From assembly GCA_910574995.1 (NCBI GenBank), contig CAJTCS010000003.1, forward strand, positions 124,001-188,000: 64,000 nucleotides of DNA. The letters run 5' to 3'. The translations under genes and the position numbers were made by a program. Source of the DNA: Oscillospiraceae bacterium. Its GTDB lineage: Bacteria > Bacillota > Clostridia > Oscillospirales > Acutalibacteraceae. The notes under the pieces were generated by a model, which searched no databases, was not told where the DNA came from, and saw only the letters and a program-made list of their open reading frames with translations. Each line of letters begins with the position of its first letter. Position 1 is the first letter of the stretch. Positions 36,510 through 43,841 of this stretch are shown here, one piece after another.

Positions 36510-37640
36510 ATGATAACCCTAAAAATCTGGCACGGCCCCATGCGGACCACGCTGACCCTTCCTCTGCGCGAAGCGGAGATTCAAAAGGCGCTCGTCAAGG
36601 CGTTCCACACCGCGCCATTCAGAATCACCGCCGACGAACTATCTCCAGAGGCGCTGGCCATGCTGAATGGGAAGGAAATCGATCTGGACGAACTGAACTT
36701 CCTCGCCAAAAACCTCAACCGGTTTACCCCGTATGAGCAAGACCAGTTTTTTGCGGCTGTGCAGGTGGAGCAGCCGTCAGACCTCAAAGCCCTCATCAAC
36801 CTGTCCTTCAACATGGACAGGTACACGCTGGTGCAAAACGTCACCGACCTGGCTGCTGTAGGTAGGAAGTATCTGCTCAATAAGATGGGCGCTCTGCCCG
36901 CCTCAGATGTTGACAACCTCGACTTTGAGCAGGCGGGCCGTGACTTGCTGACCAGCGGTGATGGGACTCCCACCACCTATGGCCTGCTCTTCACGAATGA
37001 GGACGTGCCATACCGGGAAGTCTACCACGGCGCAACTTTCCCCTACTGCGAACCCCGCCGGGACATTATTGCCGTCGCGCAGATGGAGTACGGCCCCAAA
37101 ACCGAGTACCTGTACCTGCCGGAAGATGAACTCGCTGTCATCAAAGCGGCCAGGCGGATGGGGGCGCCGTCCCCGGATATGTGCAGGGTAGCTTTCACAG
37201 ATTTCATGCTGGACGATCCAACCTGGATACAGCACCTGGAAACTATGCTGCGGGATCATGGCCTCGGGGTGGCCAACGAACTGGCTGACGCATTTCCGAG
37301 AACCACAGAGGGCTTTGAAAAACTGGCGGCGGTGGTAGAGTACGCCGACGTTTCCAGCAGCGGTGAAATCATGAGAATAGCCCGACATCTGGAGGATTTT
37401 GTGTTCATCAAAGACGCAGAAACGGATGAGGATGTGGGCCATCACTTTGTCAGCTTTGACAGCGAGTATCGTGCCTCACCCGAACTGGAGGATTATATCG
37501 ACTTTGACGCCCTGGGCAATCAAATCAGCGAGGATCGAGAGGGGCAGTTTGTTGAGGGCGGCTTCGTCTGCATGGACAGCGGCTGTTCGCTGGAAATGAT
37601 TTTAGATGATGACCTGGACCTTGCGATGAGGGGGATTTAG
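36510..37640 (+). CDS. ArdA-like antirestriction protein
   Basis: A 376-residue acidic protein. DELNFLAKNLNRFTPYEQDQ and DLKALINLSFNMDRYTLVQN (about 58-115) match the ArdA pattern; ArdA proteins mimic B-form DNA and block type I restriction-modification enzymes during conjugation. The remainder is also Asp/Glu-rich (for example DLAMRGI preceded by LDDDLD) but I do not recognise a second family. AGGAAGGAG precedes ATG 36510; an upstream in-frame start lies in the terminator. It is the first gene of the element-like operon. Confidence 0.7.
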   Translation: MITLKIWHGPMRTTLTLPLREAEIQKALVKAFHTAPFRITADELSPEALAMLNGKEIDLDELNFLAKNLNRFTPYEQDQFFAAVQVEQPSDLKALINLSFNMDRYTLVQNVTDLAAVGRKYLLNKMGALPASDVDNLDFEQAGRDLLTSGDGTPTTYGLLFTNEDVPYREVYHGATFPYCEPRRDIIAVAQMEYGPKTEYLYLPEDELAVIKAARRMGAPSPDMCRVAFTDFMLDDPTWIQHLETMLRDHGLGVANELADAFPRTTEGFEKLAAVVEYADVSSSGEIMRIARHLEDFVFIKDAETDEDVGHHFVSFDSEYRASPELEDYIDFDALGNQISEDREGQFVEGGFVCMDSGCSLEMILDDDLDLAMRGI

Positions 37641-37641
37641 C

Positions 37642-38013
37642 ATGATAAAAGTAAAAATCACCAACAAAACCGGGGCAGCCCTTGAGCGGGAGCTGCCCAT
37701 GGATATCCATCAGCTCTACCATGATATGCGGGAGGCTGGCATCAACAAGCCCCCGAAAAATATCCTGCTCCATGACGATAAGGATGTGGAAGTCACCCTG
37801 TCCTCGGATAGCGAGATTGGCAACCGCCTGCTGCGGGTGTTCGGCAGGAACGATACCCTTGCCGACGCCAACACCGTGGCCTTCGCCGTCAGCACTGCCA
37901 GAGAAAAAATCCTCACAGACCTGGAACAGAATATCGTCCACAATCAGTATCCCACTAAGGAAAAGCTGTTCGATGATATCAAGGCCATGACCCAGGCTGC
38001 CGGGCCAGCTTGA
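37642..38013 (+). CDS. Element protein of unknown function, first part (frameshifted)
   Basis: A 123-residue frame beginning MIKVKITNKTGAALERELPM one base after the ArdA-like stop. I do not recognise its family. The frame closes at 38011-38013, but the adjacent frame continues without a start as QLDDGECDEYIEVGSGFLAA. Skipping one base near 38005 (in GGGCC) would join the two into a single protein of about 270 residues. I infer a 1-nt insertion, real or from sequencing; programmed frameshifting is less likely. Confidence 0.55.
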   Translation: MIKVKITNKTGAALERELPMDIHQLYHDMREAGINKPPKNILLHDDKDVEVTLSSDSEIGNRLLRVFGRNDTLADANTVAFAVSTAREKILTDLEQNIVHNQYPTKEKLFDDIKAMTQAAGPA

Positions 38014-38041
38014 CGATGGCGAGTGCGACGAGTATATCGAG

Positions 38042-38452
38042 GTGGGCAGCGGGTTCCTGGCGGCGTACCAAGACCAGATCGAGCAGGGCATTGCCGACGA
38101 GCAGGCCCCCGAAATGGGTGACATGGCGCAATATCTTGACAGAAATGCCGGTGTAGCTGCCAAGCTCATGTCAGCAGTTTGGACAGTGGAGGATATCGAC
38201 GGCAGACTCTTAGGCCGGATCGATTGTCACCTCAAGGAGCCGCTCACGGCAGAGGAAATGGCGGATTTGCGGGAGGAAATTCTTGGACAGTGTTCAGACG
38301 GCCTTGGAGAAGGTTTCGAGCAGCGGCCCATCGAAACCGACGAGGGCGACCTCTATGTTTCATATTGGAACAGCAGTGATGACTATTTTCTCTGCACTGA
38401 GGATGAGTTGGACGAGCACCTGGAACCCCATCAAGGGATGGGCGGTATGTAA
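38042..38452 (+). CDS. Element protein of unknown function, second part after the frameshift
   Basis: The frame is open from about 38,000, and 38042 is merely the first GTG. It gives about 136 residues including WTVEDIDGRLLGRIDCHL, LTAEEMADLREEILGQCSDG and an acidic C-terminus EDELDEHLEPH. No ribosome site precedes the GTG, so it is best read as the C-terminal part of the gene starting at 37642. Function unknown. Confidence 0.5.
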   Translation: MGSGFLAAYQDQIEQGIADEQAPEMGDMAQYLDRNAGVAAKLMSAVWTVEDIDGRLLGRIDCHLKEPLTAEEMADLREEILGQCSDGLGEGFEQRPIETDEGDLYVSYWNSSDDYFLCTEDELDEHLEPHQGMGGM

Positions 38453-38467
38453 AAGGAGGTTTTCGAG

Positions 38468-38764
38468 ATGAACGAATGGGATAGGCTGCACAGGATGGCT
38501 GAGTATTACAAGGCCGAGTACCCCAGTGGCACTCGCATTATGCTGCTGAGCATGGGCGAGGATATGCACCGGGTTAAGGATAACACGCGCGGCACCGTGA
38601 TCGCCGTGGACGATATCGGCACTCTGCACTGCAAGTTCGACAATGGCCGGGCTTTGGGGCTCATCCCCAGCGAGGACTCCTTCCGCAAGCTGACAGAGGA
38701 AGAACTGGCAGAGGAACAGGAGCCGGACATGGACGAAGATGAAGATTTCGGCATGAAAATGTGA
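38468..38764 (+). CDS. DUF4314 family protein
   Basis: A 98-residue protein with a central YPSGTRIMLLSMGEDMHRV and NTRGTVIAVDDIGTLHCKFD stretch, a small beta-barrel recognisable as DUF4314, common in firmicute integrative conjugative elements. The C-terminus is highly acidic. AAAAGGAGG precedes the ATG at 38468. Function unknown. Confidence 0.75.
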   Translation: MNEWDRLHRMAEYYKAEYPSGTRIMLLSMGEDMHRVKDNTRGTVIAVDDIGTLHCKFDNGRALGLIPSEDSFRKLTEEELAEEQEPDMDEDEDFGMKM

Positions 38765-38800
38765 GGTGAAAGTTAATACAGTGAAGTGGTCGGATGGCGC

Positions 38801-39988
38801 ATGGCTATCCGATTTTTTGATATGTTCGCGGGGATCGGCGGGTTTCGCTCCGGCTTAGAGGCTGTGGGCGGCTTTGAGTGCGTCGGTCACTGTGAGATAG
38901 ACAAATATGCAAATCAGGCATATAACGCTATGTATGATACGGAAGGAGAAGTGTTTTTTGCAGACGCCAGAACCATCGACCCAGCAGCGCTGCCGGATAT
39001 CGACCTTATTTGCGGCGGCTTCCCTTGTCAGAGCTTTTCAATCGCTGGAAAACGGCGAGGATTTGCAGATGACGCCAGAGGAACTCTGTTCTTTGAAATC
39101 GCACGTCTTGCCGCCGCTAAAAGACCTGCATTTTTGTGTCTTGAAAATGTTCCCGGATTGCTTTCGCACGACAACTGCCGGACGTTTGCGACCATCCTCA
39201 GTACGCTGGATGAACTGGGGTACGATGTCGCGTGGCAAATGCTTAACAGCAAGGATTTCGGCGTTCCCCAATCCCGCAAAAGGGTGTATATTGTCGGATA
39301 TCTTAGAGGCAGATGTTCCGGAGAAATACTTTCTTTCACAGACGCAAATGGAGCGTCTCTTGAGCAAGTCTTACCCGGCCCGGAAGGGTGCCGGGTCTAC
39401 TCCCCCAGCGGAGTGTCCATCACCCTGACCAGCACAGCGGGTGGCTTTGGCGGCAGAAGCGGGCTTTACGATGTGAGCCTGCCCATCAAGGTCATGACGA
39501 AATCAGGCTATCAGCTGGCTCACCCTGGCGACAGCATCGATCTGGCCTATGCCACCATGAATACCCGGCGCGGGCGGGTCGGAGATAAAATCGCGCACAC
39601 GGTCACCCCTGGAAATAATCAGGGGTATTTCTTTATCGACCTGAACGAAAACCCGGAACTGACCGAAAACGCAAGGTGTCTGCTGGCAAATCAGGATGCA
39701 GGCATCGGCAAATTTAAGGGTGGTAAATCGGGCGTTTTCGTAGAGGGGCAGGCTCCCTTTTCCATTCCTGTGCAAGATGCAGACGGCAATCTGCACTATG
39801 GGAAAGTGAGAAAACTCATGCCTATCGAATGCTGGCGCTTACAAGGGTTTAGTGATGAACAGTTCCACAAAGCTACCGCAACCGGGCTGTCTGACGCCCA
39901 GCTTTATAAAATGGCTGGAAACGCCGTCACCGTGCCGGTTATCTCCGCTTTGGGCGAGAAAATCAAAGAGATATTTTGGAGGTCGTAA
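38801..39988 (+). CDS. DNA (cytosine-5-)-methyltransferase, orphan
   Basis: A 395-residue C5 methyltransferase. Conserved motifs: FFDMFAGIGGFRSG (I, SAM binding), GGFPCQSFS with catalytic Cys76 (IV), ENVPGL (VI), FGVPQSRKRVYIVGY (VIII) and KMAGNAVTVPV (X). The region between VIII and X (about 185-330) is the target-recognition part; specificity cannot be predicted by eye. No restriction endonuclease is adjacent, so it probably protects the element from host restriction or adjusts expression. Start is uncertain (GTG 38786 or ATG 38801). It overlaps the next gene by 1 bp. Confidence 0.93.
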   Translation: MAIRFFDMFAGIGGFRSGLEAVGGFECVGHCEIDKYANQAYNAMYDTEGEVFFADARTIDPAALPDIDLICGGFPCQSFSIAGKRRGFADDARGTLFFEIARLAAAKRPAFLCLENVPGLLSHDNCRTFATILSTLDELGYDVAWQMLNSKDFGVPQSRKRVYIVGYLRGRCSGEILSFTDANGASLEQVLPGPEGCRVYSPSGVSITLTSTAGGFGGRSGLYDVSLPIKVMTKSGYQLAHPGDSIDLAYATMNTRRGRVGDKIAHTVTPGNNQGYFFIDLNENPELTENARCLLANQDAGIGKFKGGKSGVFVEGQAPFSIPVQDADGNLHYGKVRKLMPIECWRLQGFSDEQFHKATATGLSDAQLYKMAGNAVTVPVISALGEKIKEIFWRS

Positions 39989-40704
39989 TGCCAAATCATG
40001 TAACAAATATTATTGAGATCAAGGGCAATCCTGCCAGGGTCAAAGCTCTGTTTGAGACCGTCAAAAGCGACGAATACGGTCTGGGTTCCATCGATTTCAA
40101 CAAGCTGGCTCCCATGCCGCCAGAGCTGGATATTGAGGAAGGGAGTCAGACAAAGCAGGGTTTAAAAGCCTATAATGACTTCATCGAGGTCTACACTTTT
40201 AACGGCAAAAAAGAGGACTTCGACCTGCTGAATATCCCCAAAAAATCGGAGCAGGCGTTCCTTCGAGTGCGGCCTGACATCGACCGTGACACCTGGAATT
40301 TGGGCAAGCAAGCGTTTCAAAACAAGCAAAAGTATGGCGTCACCAGTTGGTACGACTGGCGCATCAAGAACTGGGGCACCAAGTGGAACGCCTACGGCTA
40401 CGAGGGCGGCGTTCAGTTTGACGGCAAGTCCCTGCGTTTCCTGACGGCCTGGGCTCCGCCAACACCGATTGTGGCAAAGTTGGCTCATATGTACCCCGAC
40501 CTGGATTTTGTCCATCAGTGGGCCGATGAGGACATCGGGTACAACTGCGGCGAGGTGGAATATCACAACGGCGCACCGGATGGAGAATTCTTCCCTGTTG
40601 GGCAGGAGGCTGTCGACTATGCCAACAGTCTGTGGGGATATGACGAGCAGGAGGAAGATGAGGGCATGGACGAAGAAGAAAGCATGGGAGGACTGAAGTT
40701 ATGA
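39988..40704 (+). CDS. YubB/DUF1281-like element protein
   Basis: A 238-residue protein starting MPNHVTNIIEIKGNPARVKA, then NKLAPMPPELDIEEG, SWYDWRIKNWGTKWNAYG and LRFLTAWAPPTPIV. This order matches the ferredoxin-like YubB/DUF1281 proteins carried by plasmids and conjugative elements; function unknown. The start at 39988 has TTGGAGG and overlaps the methyltransferase stop. The C-terminus is acidic. The next gene starts in its stop codon (ATGA). Confidence 0.7.
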   Translation: MPNHVTNIIEIKGNPARVKALFETVKSDEYGLGSIDFNKLAPMPPELDIEEGSQTKQGLKAYNDFIEVYTFNGKKEDFDLLNIPKKSEQAFLRVRPDIDRDTWNLGKQAFQNKQKYGVTSWYDWRIKNWGTKWNAYGYEGGVQFDGKSLRFLTAWAPPTPIVAKLAHMYPDLDFVHQWADEDIGYNCGEVEYHNGAPDGEFFPVGQEAVDYANSLWGYDEQEEDEGMDEEESMGGLKL

Positions 40705-41096
40705 GCATCAAGCATATTACCGCCGATGACCTGCGCCACATGGGCAATACAGAAGGGCTCATCATCTAGGGCTGTGGCGGGAATTTGCAGGAATGGGTGG
40801 ACGGCATCAACGAAATGTTCACCGAGGAAGGTATTCCGCGGAACGGCAGCAAATTTGAAAAATGCTCTTCCTTTGAGCATGACGGCCTGACCTGCCTCCT
40901 GTTCCCCTTTGATGGCATAAATGTGAACATTGGCCGTCTCGCTATCTGGCGGCTGAAAACCCACGACACTTTCGGCGGTACGTGGTTGTCGGACTATGTG
41001 CCAAATCGTCTGGATGGGTTTGAAAGTTCCCAGTCAGAGGAGCACCCCGAAATAGAGGAAGATGATGATTTAGACAGCGGAATGTCCATGAAGTAA
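40701..41096 (+). pseudogene. Element gene interrupted by an in-frame amber codon
   Basis: A good start (ATG 40701, GGGAGGA 8 nt upstream) begins MSIKHITADDLRHMGNTEGL and meets TAG at 40767-40769. The same frame then runs on for 109 codons: GCGGNLQEWVDGINEMF, then TFGGTWLSDYVPNRLDGFE. Coding character is the same on both sides, so this is one gene of about 131 codons with a nonsense mutation, or a recoded codon. TAG ends other genes here (37638, 42103), so it is a normal stop. The family is unknown to me; it looks like a conserved element protein. Confidence 0.65.
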
Positions 41097-41112
41097 GTAT
41101 AACAGAATTTTA

Positions 41113-41155
41113 GGCCGGTATCAATCGTTCAGAAAACGGTTGGTACCGGCCTTTT
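41113..41155 (+). terminator. Terminator before the adenine methylase
   Basis: GGCCGGTATCAATCGTT and AACGGTTGGTACCGGCC pair over 17 bp with two G-T wobbles, followed by TTTT. It shows that in-frame starts upstream of 41155 are not used by the next gene. Confidence 0.85.
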
Positions 41156-41190
41156 GTCGTTTTCTGGACGATTTCCGGCGAAGAAATGAG

Positions 41191-42105
41191 GTGGTCTCAA
41201 TTAAATCGCCGGTATCGTGGGTAGGCAATAAAGCGCCTATCCTCCCCATCATTTATAGCCTGTTCCCCCTGGAATACGGCAGGTTTGTGGAGGTGTTCGG
41301 CGGCTCCGGAAGCGTGCTGCTGGGCAAGCCGCCTGACCCTTTCGAGGTATATAACGATTTTGACCGAAACCTTACGAATCTCTTCCACTGCATGAAGGAG
41401 CGCACTATGGCCACCATCCGGGAACTGGGATTTTGCAACCTCAATTCCCGCGCTGACTTCCAGGCCATCAAGAAGTTTTTCCAGCATGAGCAGTTCGATG
41501 ACAGGTTTTTTGAAGAAGAAATGGAACTAACGGAGGTACTGCTCCCACCGCCAGTGGCAGAGGAATTGCAGGCCATCCGGCAGCGCATCACGAAAGATTA
41601 CGACGTGCGCCGGGCGGCAATGTACTTGAAACTGCTCCGTTATAGCTACTCCAGCGGCAAGAAGTCCTTTGCCTCCCAGCTCTTTGATTTACGACGGCTG
41701 TTCGGCCTGATCCAGCAATTAGAAAACCGGCTGGCAAATGTGGTGGTGGAGAATCAGGACTTTGAAACGCTCATCCACCACTACGACCGGCCCGATACCT
41801 TCTTCTATCTCGATCCGCCGTACTTTTCCACCGAGGATATGTACGCCGTAGAGTTCACCTGGGCAGACCATGCGCGTTTGCGTGATGTGGCGAAAGAGAT
41901 GCAGGGCCGGTTTCTGCTCTCGTATAACGATTGTGCAGAGATTCGGGAGTTGTACGCTGGTTTTCCTGTGTTCGATTTCACCAGGGTACACTCCATGGCC
42001 CAGCGGTACGAAGCCGGTAAGGAGTTCAAAGAACTGCTCATAGGCAACTACGATCTGTCAGAACGAGAAAATGCAAAGCCAGCACAAATGAAATTTGAGA
42101 TATAG
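41191..42105 (+). CDS. DNA adenine N6-methyltransferase, Dam/D12 class, orphan
   Basis: About 304 residues. SPVSWVGNKAPIL and RFVEVFGGSGSVLLGK form motif I for SAM binding, YNDFDRNLTNLF follows, and TFFYLDPPYF (Asp208-Pro-Pro-Tyr) is catalytic motif IV. This is the D12-class (Dam, M.DpnIIA) order. No endonuclease is nearby, so it is an orphan enzyme on a mobile element, likely modifying element DNA against host restriction. Start is uncertain: GTG 41191 or possibly ATT 41200, next to GAGGTGG. Confidence 0.9.
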   Translation: MVSIKSPVSWVGNKAPILPIIYSLFPLEYGRFVEVFGGSGSVLLGKPPDPFEVYNDFDRNLTNLFHCMKERTMATIRELGFCNLNSRADFQAIKKFFQHEQFDDRFFEEEMELTEVLLPPPVAEELQAIRQRITKDYDVRRAAMYLKLLRYSYSSGKKSFASQLFDLRRLFGLIQQLENRLANVVVENQDFETLIHHYDRPDTFFYLDPPYFSTEDMYAVEFTWADHARLRDVAKEMQGRFLLSYNDCAEIRELYAGFPVFDFTRVHSMAQRYEAGKEFKELLIGNYDLSERENAKPAQMKFEI

Positions 42106-42108
42106 GAT

Positions 42109-42369
42109 GTGATTATTTTGGCAAGCGAACCATTTATTCTGGTGTCCGTGCCTCTGGAGATGTTCCTGGAGGCGGGCATCAGCACCGAAAGCATCATTCA
42201 GGTGAGTGCTCGTGAAGGGAAAATCATCATCGACACCCCGGACAGCACGGAAGATTATGTCTGTGACCGGGATTGCGAGAACTGCCCTCTTAACGCTATG
42301 CCCTGTGAATTTGAGTGTGAGAACTGCCCCTGCGAGGCTAACTGTGACGGAAGGGGGCTGGATGAGTGA
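42109..42369 (+). CDS. Small cysteine-rich element protein
   Basis: An 86-residue protein from GTG 42109 (TTG 42118 is the alternative). The first half, SEPFILVSVPLEMFLEAGIS and IIQVSAREGKIIID, looks like a small beta-rich AbrB-type fold. The second half is packed with nine Cys (CDRDCENCPLNAMPCEFE and CENCPCEANC), suggesting a metal or iron-sulfur site. It overlaps the AbrB-like gene by 4 bp, which suggests they act together. Function unknown. Confidence 0.6.
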   Translation: MIILASEPFILVSVPLEMFLEAGISTESIIQVSAREGKIIIDTPDSTEDYVCDRDCENCPLNAMPCEFECENCPCEANCDGRGLDE

Positions 42370-42713
42370 AAACGAAACTGTTGCGCATTTTGGGTAAGCG
42401 AGGGCGCATCACCATCCCATATGAGATCCGGCAGCGGGTGGGCTTTGCCTATAATGACGTGCTGTCCTTCACCGAATCAAGCGACGGCAGGTCGGTGATC
42501 GTCCGTAGGGAGAAGCTCTGCGATGACTGCCAGGGCAAGGCCGTGCAGGCTATGACGGATGACAGGGCAATGCTGCTGGATCTGCTGGACTCCCTGCCCA
42601 CGGAACTGAAAAAGGCGGCGTTCGTGCAGCTTTCGGAGAGCCTGGGCAGACTGCCCAAGAGGGAAATTCGGACTGGGCCTCCTCGCATCCGGGAAGCGGA
42701 AATGCCTATGTGA
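42366..42713 (+). CDS. AbrB/SpoVT-type DNA-binding protein
   Basis: A 115-residue protein from GTG 42366. RILGKRGRITIPYEIRQRVG and YNDVLSFTESSDGRSVIV form a swapped-hairpin AbrB domain; CDDCQGK then introduces a helical tail. Such proteins are transition-state regulators or antitoxins. No toxin gene follows, so a regulatory role in the element is more likely. It is coupled to the Cys-rich gene before it. Confidence 0.75.
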   Translation: MKTKLLRILGKRGRITIPYEIRQRVGFAYNDVLSFTESSDGRSVIVRREKLCDDCQGKAVQAMTDDRAMLLDLLDSLPTELKKAAFVQLSESLGRLPKREIRTGPPRIREAEMPM

Positions 42714-42841
42714 TAGGAGGTGTTCGCGTATAAAATCAATCCGCGCTCCGCCCAGATCATAGGGAATTTCTTGCTGAATCCTTGTTGCATATTTATTCGG
42801 AATTGGTCTGGACTTTCGGAAAAGTTGTGGTAAAATCCTTT

Positions 42842-42864
42842 GTAGAAAAAACAAGTTTTTCTAC
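42842..42864 (+). other. Hairpin in the leader of the element lipoprotein
   Basis: GTAGAAAAA and TTTTTCTAC form a 9-bp perfect stem around ACAAG. A possible promoter with -10 TAAAAT lies just upstream, so it could be an early leader hairpin or an operator. No T-run follows. Confidence 0.4.
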
Positions 42865-42960
42865 GCCGAGTTTTATTTCCCGGCTTTTCAAACCGGGATT
42901 CCGCTGCGCGGAACCATAAAACGTCGCGTGGTCAAAAAACTCCAAGAAAGGATGAACTCC

Positions 42961-43755
42961 ATGAAGAAAATCTTGACCGCCCTTATATCCGCCGCCCTGC
43001 TTATAAGCAGCGCCGGGTGCCAGGTACAACCATCCCATACCGCACAGTCCGCACCGGAACCTGCGCCCCAGGCGCTTGTGCTGAATGTAGACTCGCCCAC
43101 CGATACCAGTGAGAAACACATCGACATGAGCGCCGTCATAGAGCAAATCACGGCTGGTCTAAAGGTCAAGCTGGATACGGCAGAGAAGAAAAAGGAGGTC
43201 ATGCAGGCCGCAAAAGAGGCCCCCAAAGCCTCTCCCAATGCCAAGCAGGAGAAGGCCCAAAAGCCTCAAAACAAGCCGGAAATGCGGCAATCCAGCCCCA
43301 CCGCTGAGCCAAAGCAGGAAACCCCTGCCAGCGAACCAGACGCCTATCTCAAGGTGACCGTGAAAGCCACTCCCACCCCGCCGCCAGTGGCCACGCCTGC
43401 GCCGACACCCGTTCCCACACCGGAGCCGCCAGCCCCAACACCCGCCCCTGCGGAGCCTACCCCAGCCCCGGCAGAACCTACCCCCGAGCCGGTCATAGAG
43501 GAACCTGCCTTCGATATCGGCTACTGGATAGGCTACGCCCAAAGCTGCGCCCAGGGGCTGGGCCTGCGGCTGGAAAGCAGCGCAGTAGACTGCTGGGACA
43601 ACCCCATCGGGGCCGGGCCGCACAGCACCTGCCTGGAGCGGGACATCAGCAGCCGGATGAATAGATATGCAAACGACCCGGATATCACAGACGTGTGGGT
43701 ATGGTACGAATCCACCGGAAATGGCACCTACAACATTTATATCGGGTACGCATAA
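42961..43755 (+). CDS. Proline-rich lipoprotein of the element
   Basis: A 264-residue lipoprotein. The signal MKKILTALISAALLISSAGC has lipobox SSAGC with the Cys at residue 20. A Lys/Glu/Gln-rich part is followed by a Pro/Thr/Ala spacer (repeats of APTPVPTPEP type, about 135-180) that could span the wall, and a C-terminal domain with YWIGYAQSCAQGLGLRLES and DITDVWVWYESTGNGTYN. No catalytic motif is evident. ATG 42961 has AAGAAAGG 9 nt upstream. It precedes the adhesin gene, with a terminator between. Confidence 0.75.
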   Translation: MKKILTALISAALLISSAGCQVQPSHTAQSAPEPAPQALVLNVDSPTDTSEKHIDMSAVIEQITAGLKVKLDTAEKKKEVMQAAKEAPKASPNAKQEKAQKPQNKPEMRQSSPTAEPKQETPASEPDAYLKVTVKATPTPPPVATPAPTPVPTPEPPAPTPAPAEPTPAPAEPTPEPVIEEPAFDIGYWIGYAQSCAQGLGLRLESSAVDCWDNPIGAGPHSTCLERDISSRMNRYANDPDITDVWVWYESTGNGTYNIYIGYA

Positions 43756-43780
43756 GAACAAAAAAGAACACTAACACCAA

Positions 43781-43811
43781 GCGCACTGTGAAACCACAGT
43801 GCGCTTTTTTT
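43781..43811 (+). terminator. Terminator between lipoprotein and adhesin genes
   Basis: GCGCACTGTG and CACAGTGCGC form a perfect 10-bp stem around AAAC, followed by T7. The adhesin start is 31 bp later, so attenuation is possible. Confidence 0.88.
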
Positions 43812-43841
43812 GTTGCCCAAATGGGCAGAAAAGGAGAGAAT

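Noticed and set aside
40767-40769. Reassignment of TAG to an amino acid in this organism
   Set aside because: TAG ends the ArdA-like gene (37638-37640) and the adenine methylase gene (42103-42105) at plausible C-termini, so TAG is used as a stop.
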